A stretch of 64,000 nt of DNA, from the NCBI RefSeq assembly GCF_004209755.1, contig NZ_CP035913.1, positions 1,984,001 through 2,048,000 of the forward strand, read 5' to 3'. Numbering within the stretch: position 1 is the stretch's first letter; the number at the start of each line of letters is the position of its first letter. This DNA comes from Pseudoduganella lutea (GTDB lineage: Bacteria; Pseudomonadota; Gammaproteobacteria; Burkholderiales; Burkholderiaceae_D). A program made the position numbers and the translations under genes. Below are positions 43,846 to 53,804 of this stretch, one piece after another. The notes beneath the pieces are model-generated. The model was not told the DNA's origin and made no database searches. It was given only the letters and a program-made list of their open reading frames with translations.

Positions 43846-44679
43846 TCAGTCCTTGCCGTTCGGGTGCAGCGCCAGGTAAGGCTCGGCACCGGCGCCGGCG
43901 CTCAGCAGCCATGCGGTCAGCAGCAGGAACACCAGCAGCATCGCGAACAGCGTGCCCACACGGCGGCTGTCGGCCGGCGTTTCGAAGATGGGGCGCTTGC
44001 CGTAGCCGATGCCGAGGAAGTAGGCGGCGAACACGGTGGCCGTGTAATGCATGGCGCCGAACATTTCGCCCAGTTCGCCCTTGCGCGGATGGTCGATCAC
44101 GAGGTGGGAAATCGCCACCAGCACGATGTAGATCACCGAGGCGGACAGCGGCGGCAGGTACAGGCCGAAACGCTCGACGAAGTCGCGGATCGCCGGGCGC
44201 TTGCGGGCCAGCAGCGGCAGCACGATATTGTGCGTGAGGCCGGCGATGGCGATGACCTTCAGCAGGATCGTCTTGTGGATGCTGCCCTTCTTGCCGATCG
44301 CCAGGTTGTGCAGGTTCGTTTCGCCCTGGCGGTTATTCTGGGCAAAGTACTCGGGCGTGGTGACGTTCAGGATGCGCTGGAACCAGCTGATTTCCTCCAG
44401 CGCGGCCAGCGCCACGATGCCGGACAGGCCCACCAGCGCCAGCAGCGGCAGGTCGATGCGCCGCTCGCGCTGCCAGTGTTCGACCGCGGCGAAGGCCAGC
44501 AGGCCGGACGTCACGGCGAAGCACAGGAACTGCATCCATTCGACGATGCCGTCTTCCACCAGCAGGCGCTGCAGCTTTGCGGGGTCGCCGGACCACGCGA
44601 TGGCGAGGCCCATCACGAAAACGTTGACGAGGACCGCCACGGCGATCGCCGGATGGACATACCACTTGTTCTGAACCAC
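43846..44679 (-). CDS. multi-pass membrane protein of unknown function
   Basis: A 277-residue protein with about seven hydrophobic segments. The most distinctive part is the loop ALEEISWFQRILNVTTPEYF followed by NNRQGETNLHNLAIG, rich in conserved-looking acidic and polar residues; I have seen EEISW..TPE..N.QGETNLHNL in hypothetical membrane proteins, but know no function. Third gene of the operon with the sialidase-like protein (18 bases after the preceding stop). Confidence 0.7.
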   Translation of the reverse strand: MVQNKWYVHPAIAVAVLVNVFVMGLAIAWSGDPAKLQRLLVEDGIVEWMQFLCFAVTSGLLAFAAVEHWQRERRIDLPLLALVGLSGIVALAALEEISWFQRILNVTTPEYFAQNNRQGETNLHNLAIGKKGSIHKTILLKVIAIAGLTHNIVLPLLARKRPAIRDFVERFGLYLPPLSASVIYIVLVAISHLVIDHPRKGELGEMFGAMHYTATVFAAYFLGIGYGKRPIFETPADSRRVGTLFAMLLVFLLLTAWLLSAGAGAEPYLALHPNGKD

Positions 44680-44697
44680 GTATTACTCCCTTAGCGT

Positions 44698-45393
44698 TTA
44701 AAGTTGTTCGATGCCGGCCACGCCTACCGGCGCCGGCTCGGCCACCGGCACCTGCACTGGCGCCGCCTGCGGCTGGGCGGCCGGTACGCGTGCCCCTGCG
44801 GCGTGGCGCACACCAGCGGCGATGGCGGAGCCCAGCGCCCACATCCACAGCAGCGGATCGAGCAGCGCGTCCCACAGGTTCCCCGTCGGCAGCCGCAACA
44901 GTGCATACAGCAACAGGCCGGTGAGCAGCGCCACCGCCGGCTGCAGGGCATGACCGCGCCAGACCGCGAATGCGCAAGCCACGATCGCCAGGAAGCCCAG
45001 CACGGGCGCGCCGATGGTGCCGAATCCGCCATGGTACAGGCCAAGGGACAGCACGCCAAAGGTGTCCAGGTACAGTGCCGTTCCGGCCAGCGCCAGCGGT
45101 AACGCCATCGCCAGCGGCAGCAGCATGGTGGGCGCCGTGCCCTGCCGGCGGCGCTCCAGCGCCATCATGCCGAGCCCGACCATCAAACCGCTCGGATACT
45201 GGAATGCCAGCGTGAGCCACCAGGCCGGCGACCACGCGGCGGGCAGCGCGCACAGCACCACGAAGCCGGCCGCCGTCGCACGCCAATGGCGGCGCGCCAG
45301 GCCGGGCATCCAGGCCGACAGCACGGCCACCAGCAACAGCGCCCAGGCCACTTTTCCATAAACGATCTGCAGCGCGAGATCGGGCAAGGTCAT
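44698..45393 (-). CDS. small polytopic membrane protein with Pro/Ala-rich tail
   Basis: A 231-residue protein: about six hydrophobic helices, then a tail rich in Ala, Pro, Val and Gln (VPAAQPQAAPVQVPVAEPAP). ATG 45393 overlaps the stop of the sialidase-like gene (ATGA), so translation is coupled. No family recognised. Confidence 0.65.
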   Translation of the reverse strand: MTLPDLALQIVYGKVAWALLLVAVLSAWMPGLARRHWRATAAGFVVLCALPAAWSPAWWLTLAFQYPSGLMVGLGMMALERRRQGTAPTMLLPLAMALPLALAGTALYLDTFGVLSLGLYHGGFGTIGAPVLGFLAIVACAFAVWRGHALQPAVALLTGLLLYALLRLPTGNLWDALLDPLLWMWALGSAIAAGVRHAAGARVPAAQPQAAPVQVPVAEPAPVGVAGIEQL

Positions 45394-46559
45394 AACGGGT
45401 CCTTTTTGGGCGTGGAGATGCGCAGCAGGTGATGGGCGATCGCCTGCCGCTGGTGCGTGTAGGTGATGTGGAGCTTGTCGCCCACCTGCTGCATCGTGGG
45501 ATACGAGAATTCGTCGCCCGGCTTGCCGCTGACGATGTCCGCCAGCGGGCGCCATGTGCGCGCATCGGTCGACAGCGCCAGCGACAGCACGTTGCGGTCC
45601 GAACCGCCCTCCGCCACGTGGTTGTACAACATCAGGAAGTTGCCGTTCGAGAGGCGCAGCGCAGCCAGCGACGTGCTCTGGTTCGACAGCGGCGACGGCG
45701 CCAGGTCTTCCCAGCTGTTGCCGCCATCCCGGCTCAGCGCCTGCTGCACGCGCCGGCCTTCGCCCGCGTCGCGCATCCAGGCCCGCACTTCGGTGGCCGT
45801 CACCGGCACGATCGCCGGCTGCAGCGACGACGTGCCGCTGCCGATGCGGGCAATGCGGCGCGGCTCGCCGTTCGCATCGAACGACATCAGCATCGGGTAT
45901 TTGTTGCCGATCTCGAAATACACCGGCAGCCACCAGCCGCCATCGGCCAGCGGTACCGCCGACGTGCGCACCAGCGTGCTCGTATTGAACAGCGGCGACA
46001 GCGGCAGCACGCGGCGCACGGTGAAGGTAGCGCCATCATCGTGCGATAGGAGCTGGACGATGCGCGAAGCAGCCCAGCCGCCGAGCCCCGTGGCCACCAC
46101 ATACAGGTGCACGGTGCCGTCCGGCGCGGTCCAGGCCACCGGGTTACCGATACGGCGCACGCCGAAGCCCAGTGCCTCGCCGAGCGATTCGCGGCTGGCC
46201 ACCACCCAGTTGTCGCTCCACGTGCCATTCGACCAGCGCGACGCATAGACTTTCACATCCGGCCCGCTTTCGCGGCTGCCGGCCCACCAGAACGAAATGA
46301 GATTACCGCCGGGCAGCGCCGCCAGGGCGCTGGCATGCGCGGACGGCACCCCGACCGGCATGGGGATGATCGAACGACTGACTTCACTGAGGACAAGGGG
46401 TGCCGGCGTGGCGACACTGGCGATGGCGGGCCGCTCGGCCTCCTTCGCGTCGCCGGACCAGCGCAACGCTTCCGCAGCCGCGGCACCGACCACCGCAATG
46501 ATACAAGCCAGCGCGACCAGCTTGCCGGTGCGCCGGACAGGTGGGCGTCCTGCTCCCAT
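45390..46559 (-). CDS. sialidase-like (BNR repeat) exported protein
   Basis: A 389-residue beta-propeller with an N-terminal anchor/signal (LVALACIIAVVGAAAAEAL). Asp boxes SHDDGATFTV, SRDGGNSWED and STDARTWRPL are visible, and FSYPTMQQVGDKLHITYTHQ is typical of BNR_2 sialidase-like proteins. The catalytic arginine triad cannot be assigned by eye, so sialidase activity is not proven. I chose ATG 46559, with GGAGAAGG just upstream; ATG 46583 lacks one. First gene of a three-gene operon with two membrane proteins of unknown role; a cell-surface polysaccharide function is a guess. Confidence 0.75.
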   Translation of the reverse strand: MGAGRPPVRRTGKLVALACIIAVVGAAAAEALRWSGDAKEAERPAIASVATPAPLVLSEVSRSIIPMPVGVPSAHASALAALPGGNLISFWWAGSRESGPDVKVYASRWSNGTWSDNWVVASRESLGEALGFGVRRIGNPVAWTAPDGTVHLYVVATGLGGWAASRIVQLLSHDDGATFTVRRVLPLSPLFNTSTLVRTSAVPLADGGWWLPVYFEIGNKYPMLMSFDANGEPRRIARIGSGTSSLQPAIVPVTATEVRAWMRDAGEGRRVQQALSRDGGNSWEDLAPSPLSNQSTSLAALRLSNGNFLMLYNHVAEGGSDRNVLSLALSTDARTWRPLADIVSGKPGDEFSYPTMQQVGDKLHITYTHQRQAIAHHLLRISTPKKDPL

Positions 46560-46809
46560 TCCTTCTCCGAGAAAGATGGACATGAGAACGGTTGACGTGT
46601 TTCCCTGCCCAGCATGAATACCAGCTTGCGGGCCTTCATCCGTCGCAAGCTTGAACTTGATTTACGTCACACGTTTTGCGTGGACGAAAGCCGGTATCCT
46701 ACAGGAAAACGTCAAGGAAGGGGTAAGCCAGCCGCCGGCGGGCTGCGCAAATTCATGCAGGAAGTGTTTCCTTTATTCGCGGGAAATATTGCCGGAAGTT
46801 TCACCGATG

Positions 46810-47715
46810 TCAGGCGTCACCCGCCCCAAAACCGGGCAGTGCCGGCAGCTGTGCCTCCATGAATGCCATGAATGCACGTGCCCGGGCGCTCCGGTGGCGG
46901 CCCGCCAGCAGGTGCACTGCCTGCGGCACGCCCTGCCAGGCGGGCAACACCCTGCGCAGCGTGCCGGCGGCCAGCAGGTCGCCCACCAGCCATTCCGGGC
47001 AGAGGCCGATGCCCGCTCCCAGCGCGAGGCTGTCCCGGATCGCCAGCGCATTGTTGACGCGGTAGCGGCTCTTCGCTGTCTCCGTGATGGTGCTGGTGCC
47101 ATCGTTCAGCGTGATGGCATCGCCGGCCGGCAGCCAGGCAAAGCGTACGTAGTCGTGCTGCGCGAGCTGCCGCGGCATGTCGAGGGGAGGATGCCGCGCC
47201 AGGTAAGCCGGCGCCGCCACCAGCTGCCGCGCCGATACCGCGACCTTGCGTGCCACGGCATCCTGCGGCAGGTCGCCGCCCAGCCGCACGGCCACGTCGA
47301 CGCCCTCTTCCACCAGGTCGACCATCCGGTCGTTCAGGATCAGTTCGAACTCGATCCCCGGGTGCAACGCAAGAAAATCCAGCACGAGCGCATTGAGTCG
47401 GAACTGGCCCAGCGCGACCGGTGCGCTGACGCGCAGCAGCCCGCGCAGCGCCGCGCCGCCGCCACGCGCTTCGGTGATGGCGGCATCGAATTCGGCCAGC
47501 AGGCTGCGCGCCCGCTCATGGAAGCGCCGTCCTTCGACCGTGGGCGCCAGGTGCGTGGTCGAGCGTTCCAGCAGGCGGGCACCGACCTCGCGTTCCAGCG
47601 CGGCGATGACCTTGCTGACGGTCGGTTGCGTGGTGCCTTCCGCGCGGGCGGCAGCGGACAGGCTGCCCAGCTCGACGGCGCGAACAAAGTATTGCAGCGA
47701 ACGGATCGTATCCAT
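46810..47715 (-). CDS. LysR-family transcriptional regulator
   Basis: A 301-residue LysR protein with helix-turn-helix SLQYFVRAVELGSLSAAARA..TTQPTVSKVIAALE and effector domain. The end (VPQAVHLLAGRHRSARARAF) is typical of the CrgA/DmlR-like subgroup. It is divergent from the SGNH hydrolase gene, with a palindromic operator in the 102-base gap, so it probably controls that gene. Confidence 0.9.
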   Translation of the reverse strand: MDTIRSLQYFVRAVELGSLSAAARAEGTTQPTVSKVIAALEREVGARLLERSTTHLAPTVEGRRFHERARSLLAEFDAAITEARGGGAALRGLLRVSAPVALGQFRLNALVLDFLALHPGIEFELILNDRMVDLVEEGVDVAVRLGGDLPQDAVARKVAVSARQLVAAPAYLARHPPLDMPRQLAQHDYVRFAWLPAGDAITLNDGTSTITETAKSRYRVNNALAIRDSLALGAGIGLCPEWLVGDLLAAGTLRRVLPAWQGVPQAVHLLAGRHRSARARAFMAFMEAQLPALPGFGAGDA

Positions 47716-47722
47716 GGCACCT

Positions 47723-47739
47723 CATTCCAGTATGGAATG
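47723..47739. promoter_or_regulatory. LysR-type operator palindrome
   Basis: CATTCCAGTATGGAATG has 6-bp arms around AGTAT and fits the LysR T-N11-A rule. It lies just upstream of the LysR start and 4 bases before TATAGT (47743-47748), a possible -10 for the divergent hydrolase gene. Confidence 0.6.
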
Positions 47740-47817
47740 AACTATAGTCGATTCTGCTGGCTACCACGCGCTCGTGGAATGATCGAACATGGCTTTTCCA
47801 CCCCACCAGGAGCCATC

Positions 47818-49056
47818 ATGTTCACCATCCGATCCTTGGGCGCGGCGATCCTTGCCGCCGCGCTGGCCACGCCCGCGATCGCATTCCCCGGCTGGCAGGC
47901 CAGCTGGTACGCGGCGCCGCAGCCCGGCTGGGCGCCGGATTTCGCGCTGCCGACCAATGTGCCGGCCACCGTGGCCGGCAGCACGGTACGCGAAGTGCTG
48001 CGGCTTTCCACCGGCGGCAGCGCGCTGCGCGTGGTGCTGTCGAACCGCTACGGCGCCGTGCCGCTGGCCGTCGGCGCCGTGCGCATCGCCCGCACCGCGG
48101 GCGGGCGCGGTGCCACGTCGGCCATCGACGCGGCCAGCGACCAGGCGCTGACGTTTGGCGGTCACGCCGGCGTGACCATTCCACCCGGCGGCACGGCGGT
48201 GAGCGATGCGCTGGCGTTTCCCGCCGCGGCGCTGGAACGGCTGACCGTATCGGCATGGTTCCCTGGCCCGGCACCGCTGACCACGTTCCATTGGGGCGCC
48301 CAGCAGACCGGCTATATCGCCGCCGGCAATACCACGGCCGCCGTCGCGCTGGATGGTGCCCGGCCATTGCACGGCAGGGCGTTTCTCGTCGCCGTCCACT
48401 TCGCCGGACAGGGCGGGACCATCGTCGCGCTGGGCGATTCCATCACGGACGGCAACGGCTCGACGCCGGACCGGCATCGCCGCTGGCCGGACTTCCTGGC
48501 CGAACGGCTGGCACCGCAAGGCGTGGCAATCGCCAACGCGGGAATTTCCGGTGCGCGGCTGCTGTCGTCGACAATGGGCGTGAAGGCGATCGAACGTTTC
48601 GACGCGGACGTGCTGGACCAGCCCGGCGTCACCGGCGTGGTGCTGCTGCTGGGGTCGAACGACATCGGCTGGCCCGGCACGGCTTTCGCACCGCAGGAGC
48701 CGCCGATGACGGCGGAGCGCCTGATCACCGGCTACCGTGTACTGCTGGCGCGCGCCCAGGCGCGGCACGTGCGGGTCATCGGCGGCACACTGCCACCGTT
48801 CGGCCACGCGCTGCCAGGTACGCCGTTCGAAGGCTACTGGACACCAGCCAAGGAAGCGGTGCGCCTGCAGGTCAACACATGGATCAGGGAGAGTGGCGAG
48901 TTCGACGCGGTGGCCGATTTCGATGCCGTGCTGCGCGACCCTGGCGATCCCGCGCGCCTGCGGCCGGAATACGACTCGGGCGACCACCTGCATCTGGGCG
49001 ACGCGGGATATGCGGCGATGGCGCGGGCCGTACCGGAATTTCCGCCCGCGCAATAA
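47818..49056 (+). CDS. secreted SGNH/GDSL hydrolase
   Basis: A 412-residue exported esterase/lipase-like enzyme. Signal peptide (LGAAILAAALATPAIA). Block I GDSITDGNG with the nucleophile Ser at about 208, block II Gly in AGISGARLL, block III GSNDIGW, block V DHLHLGD with Asp and His. An N-terminal beta domain of about 190 residues precedes the hydrolase fold. ATG 47818 follows AGGAG. Likely acts on acyl esters of a polymer outside the cytoplasm. Its last codons are part of a ~60-bp duplicated segment. Confidence 0.9.
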   Translation: MFTIRSLGAAILAAALATPAIAFPGWQASWYAAPQPGWAPDFALPTNVPATVAGSTVREVLRLSTGGSALRVVLSNRYGAVPLAVGAVRIARTAGGRGATSAIDAASDQALTFGGHAGVTIPPGGTAVSDALAFPAAALERLTVSAWFPGPAPLTTFHWGAQQTGYIAAGNTTAAVALDGARPLHGRAFLVAVHFAGQGGTIVALGDSITDGNGSTPDRHRRWPDFLAERLAPQGVAIANAGISGARLLSSTMGVKAIERFDADVLDQPGVTGVVLLLGSNDIGWPGTAFAPQEPPMTAERLITGYRVLLARAQARHVRVIGGTLPPFGHALPGTPFEGYWTPAKEAVRLQVNTWIRESGEFDAVADFDAVLRDPGDPARLRPEYDSGDHLHLGDAGYAAMARAVPEFPPAQ

Positions 49057-49333
49057 AAAAAACGGCGCCGCGGCGCTAATGCCGTCAAGTTAGTGGAATT
49101 CGATGTAGTTCGCGACGCTGGCGTATTGGTGTCGGACACCGGCTTCTTGGTGTCGGACCGCTGCGGCGGACCGACCGGTTTTCCGCTGAGGAAATCGGCA
49201 ACATCAGGTGAAGACCGGTGTCCGACACATTTTCCGGATGGAGCGCCCGGAAAAAATGTCCGACACCAGGCACGGCGCGGGCTGTGCCGGAATTACGGCC
49301 CGCGCAATAAAAAAACGGCGCCGCGGCGCCGTC
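49020..49333. repeat. direct duplication of gene end plus terminator enclosing REP-like hairpins
   Basis: About 60 bases at 49020-49079 (end of the SGNH gene, CGCGCAATAAAAA and a GGCGCCGCGGCGC hairpin) recur at 49272-49333. Between them, 49128-49265 holds GGTGTCGGACACC and GGTGTCCGACAC..TGTCCGACACC hairpins of the family seen at 19186. The upstream copy contributes the last codons and stop of the hydrolase gene. Confidence 0.8.
49309..49332 (-). terminator. rho-independent terminator of the xseB-ispA-dxs operon
   Basis: ACGGCGCC (49315-49322) and GGCGCCGT (49325-49332) form a perfect stem, followed on the minus strand by a 7-base U-tract. It lies 21 bases after the dxs stop. Confidence 0.88.
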
Positions 49334-49353
49334 TTTCGTTGCGCGAAATACGC

Positions 49354-51225
49354 TCAGCCGTTGCTGACCACGAGCCGGGGCTCGCCGCCGAGGAAGCGCG
49401 TCTTGATGGACCGGGCGATGCCGTCGGCATCCAGGCCCACGCTGGCCAGCAGCTTGGCCGGGTCGCCATGGTCGATGAACTGGTCCGGCAGGCCCAGGAT
49501 CAGCAGCGGCTTGGCGATGCCCGCCTCGGCCAGCGCCTCGGCCACGGCGGCGCCGGCGCCACCCATCACGCAGCCCTCTTCCACCGTGACCAGGTAGTCG
49601 TGCGATGCGGCCAGTTCCTTCACCAGTTCCACGTCCAGCGGTTTCACGAAGCGCATATTGGCCACGGTGGCGTTCAGCGCGTCGCCGGCCTTGAGCGACG
49701 GTGCCACCATCGCACCGAAGGCCATGATCGCCACACGCTCGCCCTGGCGGCGCAGTTCGCCCTTGCCCAGGTCGATGGCGGTGAGCTCCTTCGATACGGC
49801 CGCGCCGATGCCGGCACCGCGCGGGTAGCGCACGGCGGCCGGGCCGGGATACTGGTAGGCAGTGGTTAGCATCTGGCGGCATTCGTTCTCGTCGGATGCG
49901 GCCATCACCACCATGTTGGGGATGCAGCGCAGGTAGGCCAGGTCGTAGTTGCCGGCATGCGTGGCGCCATCGGCGCCCACCAGGCCGGCGCGGTCCAGTG
50001 CGAACGTCACGTCCAGGTTCTGCAGGGCCACGTCGTGGATCAACTGGTCGTAGGCGCGCTGCAGGAACGTCGAGTAGATCGCCACGACCGGCTTCATGCC
50101 CTCGCACGCGAGGCCGCCGGCGAAGGTGACGGAATGCTGCTCGGCGATGCCCACGTCGAAGTAGCGCTGCGGGTATTCGGCATGGAAGCGCACCATGCCC
50201 GAACCTTCGCGCATCGCCGGCGTGATGCCGACCAGGCGCTCGTCATGGGCCGCCATGTCGCACAGCCAGCTGCCGAACACCTCGGTGTAGGTCAGCTTGG
50301 CCGGCGCCGTGGCCGGCTTGATGCCCTCGGCCGGGTTGAACTTGCCCGTGCCGTGGTACAGGATCGGCTCCGCCTCGGCCAGCTTGTAGCCCTGGCCCTT
50401 TTTCGTGACCACGTGGAGGAACTGCGGCCCCTTCAGGTTGCGGATGTTCTGCAGCGTGGGAACCAGCGAATCGAGGTCGTGGCCATCGATCGGGCCGATG
50501 TAGTTGAAGCCGAATTCCTCGAACATCGTGGCCGGCACCACCATGCCCTTGGCATGTTCTTCCAGCTTCTTCGCCAGCTCCAGCATGGGCGCCGGCAGTA
50601 CCGACTTGCCGACGTTTTTCGCGGCCGCGTAGAACTGGCCGGACATCAGCCGCGCCAGGTAGCGGTTCAGCGCGCCCACCGGCGGCGAGATCGACATGTC
50701 GTTGTCGTTCAGGATCACCAGCAGGTTGCAGTCTTCTTCCACGCCGGCGTTGTTCAACGCTTCGAAGGCCATGCCGGCCGTCATCGAGCCGTCGCCGATC
50801 ACGGCGATGGCGTGGCGCTGTTCGCCCTTGATCTTTGCGGCCATCGCCATGCCCAGCGCGGCGGAAATCGACGTGGACGAGTGCGCGGTGCCGAACGTGT
50901 CGTATTCGCTTTCGACGCGGCGCGGGAAGCCGGAAATGCCGTCCAGCTGGCGCAGCGTGTGGAACTGCTCGCGCCGGCCCGTGAGGATCTTGTGCGTGTA
51001 CGTCTGGTGGCCCACGTCCCACACGATGCGGTCGTGGGGCGTGTTGAACACATAGTGCAATGCCACGGTCAGTTCGACAGTGCCCAGGTTCGATGACAGG
51101 TGGCCGCCCGTCTTGGAGACGGAATCGAGCAGGAAGTTGCGCAATTCGTCGGCCAGCGGTACCAGCTGGTGGCGCGGCAGCTTGCGCAGGTCGGCCGGGT
51201 TATTGATGTTTTGAAGCAGGTTCAT
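49354..51225 (-). CDS. dxs: 1-deoxy-D-xylulose-5-phosphate synthase
   Basis: A 623-residue thiamine-diphosphate enzyme, first step of the MEP isoprenoid pathway. TPP site [27 protein letters not shown], the catalytic His in [10 protein letters not shown], and the C-terminal transketolase domain ([20 protein letters not shown]). It directly follows ispA, and both feed isoprenoid synthesis. Confidence 0.97.
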   Translation of the reverse strand: MNLLQNINNPADLRKLPRHQLVPLADELRNFLLDSVSKTGGHLSSNLGTVELTVALHYVFNTPHDRIVWDVGHQTYTHKILTGRREQFHTLRQLDGISGFPRRVESEYDTFGTAHSSTSISAALGMAMAAKIKGEQRHAIAVIGDGSMTAGMAFEALNNAGVEEDCNLLVILNDNDMSISPPVGALNRYLARLMSGQFYAAAKNVGKSVLPAPMLELAKKLEEHAKGMVVPATMFEEFGFNYIGPIDGHDLDSLVPTLQNIRNLKGPQFLHVVTKKGQGYKLAEAEPILYHGTGKFNPAEGIKPATAPAKLTYTEVFGSWLCDMAAHDERLVGITPAMREGSGMVRFHAEYPQRYFDVGIAEQHSVTFAGGLACEGMKPVVAIYSTFLQRAYDQLIHDVALQNLDVTFALDRAGLVGADGATHAGNYDLAYLRCIPNMVVMAASDENECRQMLTTAYQYPGPAAVRYPRGAGIGAAVSKELTAIDLGKGELRRQGERVAIMAFGAMVAPSLKAGDALNATVANMRFVKPLDVELVKELAASHDYLVTVEEGCVMGGAGAAVAEALAEAGIAKPLLILGLPDQFIDHGDPAKLLASVGLDADGIARSIKTRFLGGEPRLVVSNG

Positions 51226-52131
51226 TTATGCCTTCCGCTGCACGATCAGGTCCGCGAGTTCGCGCAGGCGCAGCGCGCCGTCGCCAAAGGCGCCAAGCGC
51301 CGCGTGGGCATCGCGCCGCAATTGCTCGGCCAGGGCGACGGATTCGTCGAGCCCCAGGATCGAGACGTAGGTGGGTTTGTTGTCGGCGGCATCCTTGCCG
51401 GCCGTCTTGCCGAGGGTGGCCGAATCGGCGGTGGCGTCGAGCACGTCGTCGACCACCTGGAAGGCCAGGCCGATCGCGCGGCTGTAGGCGTGCAACGCCT
51501 CCAGCTCGCTCGCGGACAAGTCCTTGCCGGCCAGCGCGCCCAGCACGACGGACGCGCGCAGCAGCGCGCCTGTCTTCAGCTGGTGCATGCGTTCCAGTTG
51601 CTCGAGCGTGAGGGCGAGGCCAACGCTGTCGAGGTCGATCGCCTGGCCACCGCACATGCCGCCCGAGCCGGCGGCATCGGCCAGCAGGCGCACCATGGCC
51701 AGCAGGCGCGCCGGCGGAATACCTTCGGCGCCGGCCAGCACGGTGAAGGCCTGCGACTGCAGCGCGTCGCCGACCAGCAGCGCCGTCGCTTCGTCATAGG
51801 CCACGTGCACCGTGGGCTTGCCGCGGCGCAGGTCGTCGTCGTCCATGCAGGGCATGTCGTCATGCACCAGCGAATACGCATGGATCATTTCCACGGCGGC
51901 GGCGGCACGCGACAGCGCTTGCGCATCGGCGCCCGTCAGCGCACCGGCCGCATGCACCAGGAGCGGGCGCACGCGCTTGCCGCCGCCCAGCAGCGCGTAG
52001 CGCATCGCTTCGTGCAATTTCGCCGGCACCACGGTGGCCGCGGGAAGAAAGGCGGACATGTCCGCTTCCATGCCGGCCTGGATGCCGCGCATCCAGTCCT
52101 GGAACGTGACCGCGTCGAATGGCACCGTCAT
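51226..52131 (-). CDS. ispA: polyprenyl (farnesyl / geranyl diphosphate) synthase
   Basis: A 301-residue trans-prenyltransferase. First Asp-rich motif HDDMPCMDDDDLRRGKPT, second FQVVDDVLDATADSATLGKT, and GGKRVRPLLV near the N-terminus. The stop abuts the dxs start. The start overlaps xseB by 4 bases, so xseB-ispA-dxs is one operon. Confidence 0.96.
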   Translation of the reverse strand: MTVPFDAVTFQDWMRGIQAGMEADMSAFLPAATVVPAKLHEAMRYALLGGGKRVRPLLVHAAGALTGADAQALSRAAAAVEMIHAYSLVHDDMPCMDDDDLRRGKPTVHVAYDEATALLVGDALQSQAFTVLAGAEGIPPARLLAMVRLLADAAGSGGMCGGQAIDLDSVGLALTLEQLERMHQLKTGALLRASVVLGALAGKDLSASELEALHAYSRAIGLAFQVVDDVLDATADSATLGKTAGKDAADNKPTYVSILGLDESVALAEQLRRDAHAALGAFGDGALRLRELADLIVQRKA

Positions 52132-52382
52132 GGCGCGCCCTCGTCACCGTCGGCAAAGGGCTTGAGCAGGTCGCCTTCGAGGATCTTGACCTGCGATTCC
52201 ACCTTGTCCAGCTGGCTCGCGCAGTATTTGACCAGTTCCGAACCGCGCGCATAGGCTGCGACCGATGCCTCCAGCGGCAACTGCCCGGATTCCATCTGCG
52301 TGACGAGCTGCGCCAGCTCGGCCATCGCCTCTTCGAATGAGGCGGGCGCGGTGTTTTCGGCGCTGATTGTTTTATTGACCAT
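52128..52382 (-). CDS. xseB: exodeoxyribonuclease VII small subunit
   Basis: An 84-residue protein with the XseB pattern ASFEEAMAELAQLVTQMESG and LPLEASVAAYARGSELVKYC. Partner of XseA (not in the window). ATG 52382 gives the normal family length; the frame is open further upstream but not family-like. First gene of the xseB-ispA-dxs operon. Confidence 0.93.
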   Translation of the reverse strand: MVNKTISAENTAPASFEEAMAELAQLVTQMESGQLPLEASVAAYARGSELVKYCASQLDKVESQVKILEGDLLKPFADGDEGAP

Positions 52383-52690
52383 GACTTGATTTCGGTTCAG
52401 TGCTGGAGTGTAGCCCGTTATTTTAGAACAAAGTGTCCCGCACGGTCCAAAATGGCAACCCGGCCAGGCGTGCCATGTTGCAATCGAGGCCAGGGTGGCA
52501 CCCTTGCACGCTGAAAGCGCGCACAATGCCGGGCACCCGGGGGTCGAAACGATGATTTATCGGCGGAATCAAGCAGTTCACGCTATAATCTCCGGTTCTT
52601 TCCGAAATACCCGTTCTCATACTCTGAATTCAGGTCTTTGCGGATTCTGTCTCTTCTTGGTTTGCAGTAACTTAATTAAGGGGGGTTGGG
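52383..52690. other. divergent promoter region between xseB and the Rieske oxygenase gene
   Basis: 308 bases with no gene. TATAAT at 52584-52589 (in ACGCTATAATCTCC) is a good -10 for the plus-strand oxygenase gene, though I see no clear -35 at 17 bases. The A+T-rich, GGGGGTTGGG-ending stretch before 52691 carries the oxygenase ribosome site. The minus-strand promoter of xseB must also be here. Confidence 0.6.
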
Positions 52691-53790
52691 ATGTCCGATC
52701 TGGGTACCCACGCCAGGCTAGCGCGCTCGAATGCGCAACTTCCGGTCCACGTCTATTTTGACGAAGCGCTACTGCAGCGAGAAATGCAGCAATTGTTTCG
52801 GAATGGCCCACGTTATGTGGGCCATGAACTGATGGTGCCGAACATCGGCGACTTCACGACGCTCGCCTCGGAAAACGAGGGCCGGATGCTGGTCCGTAAC
52901 GCCCAGGGTATCGAACTGCTGTCGAACGTGTGCCGGCACCGCCAGGCACTGATGTTCAATGGACGCGGCAATGCCAACACGATCGTCTGTCCGCTGCACC
53001 GCTGGACCTACGACCTGAAGGGCGAACTGATCGGCGCTCCGCATTTCCCGGAAACGCCTTGCCTGAACCTGCCGAAGGCGCCGCTGCAAAGCTGGAACGG
53101 CCTGTTGTTCGAGCAGAACGGCTACAACGTGATGGACAAGCTCAAGGACATGTCCGTGACGAAGGACCTGGACTTCACCGGCTACATGCTCGATCACGTG
53201 GAAGTGCACCACTGCGACTATAACTGGAAGACGTTCATCGAGGTCTACCTCGAGGATTACCACGTGGAGCCGTTCCACCCGGGCCTGGGCGGCTTTGTGT
53301 CCTGCGACGACCTGCGCTGGGAATTCGGCGCCGATTACTCGGTGCAGACGGTGGGCGTGAACCGCGGCCTGAAGAAATCGGGCTCGGACGTGTACCAGCG
53401 CTGGCACGAGCAGGTGCTCAAGTTCCGCAATGGCGAGGCACCGCCGTTCGGCGCGATCTGGCTGACGCTGTACCCGAACATCATGGTGGAGTGGTATCCG
53501 CACGTGCTGGTCGTGTCCACGCTGTGGCCGGAAGGCCCGAACCGCACGAAGAACGTGGTGGAGTTCTACTACCCGAAGAGATCGTGCTGTTCGAGCGGGA
53601 GTTCGTGGACGCGGAACGCGCCGCCTACATGGAAACGGCCGTCGAGGATGACGAGATCGCGCTGCGCATGGATGCGGGCCGCAAGATCCTGCTGGATCGC
53701 GGCACATCGGACGCGGGGCCCTACCAGAGCCCGATGGAAGACGGCATGCAGCACTTCCACGAATGGTATCGAAGTAAAATCGCCGTATAA
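52691..53790 (+). pseudogene. Rieske aromatic-ring-hydroxylating oxygenase alpha subunit, frameshifted
   Basis: The N-terminal Rieske centre is complete (CRHRQALMF and CPLHRWTYD), and the mononuclear iron ligands follow in EDYHVEPFHPGL. The frame is broken at about 53575: VEFYYP should continue EEIVLFEREFVDAERAAYME, which lies in the next frame and runs to TAA 53790. One extra G in CCCGAAG (53572-53578) restores a 366-residue protein. As written, translation would go on in a wrong frame to 53851. Family: RHO alpha subunit, substrate unknown, no ferredoxin partner beside it. Probable assembly indel. Confidence 0.85.
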
Positions 53791-53804
53791 ACAAAATCAA
53801 CAAC

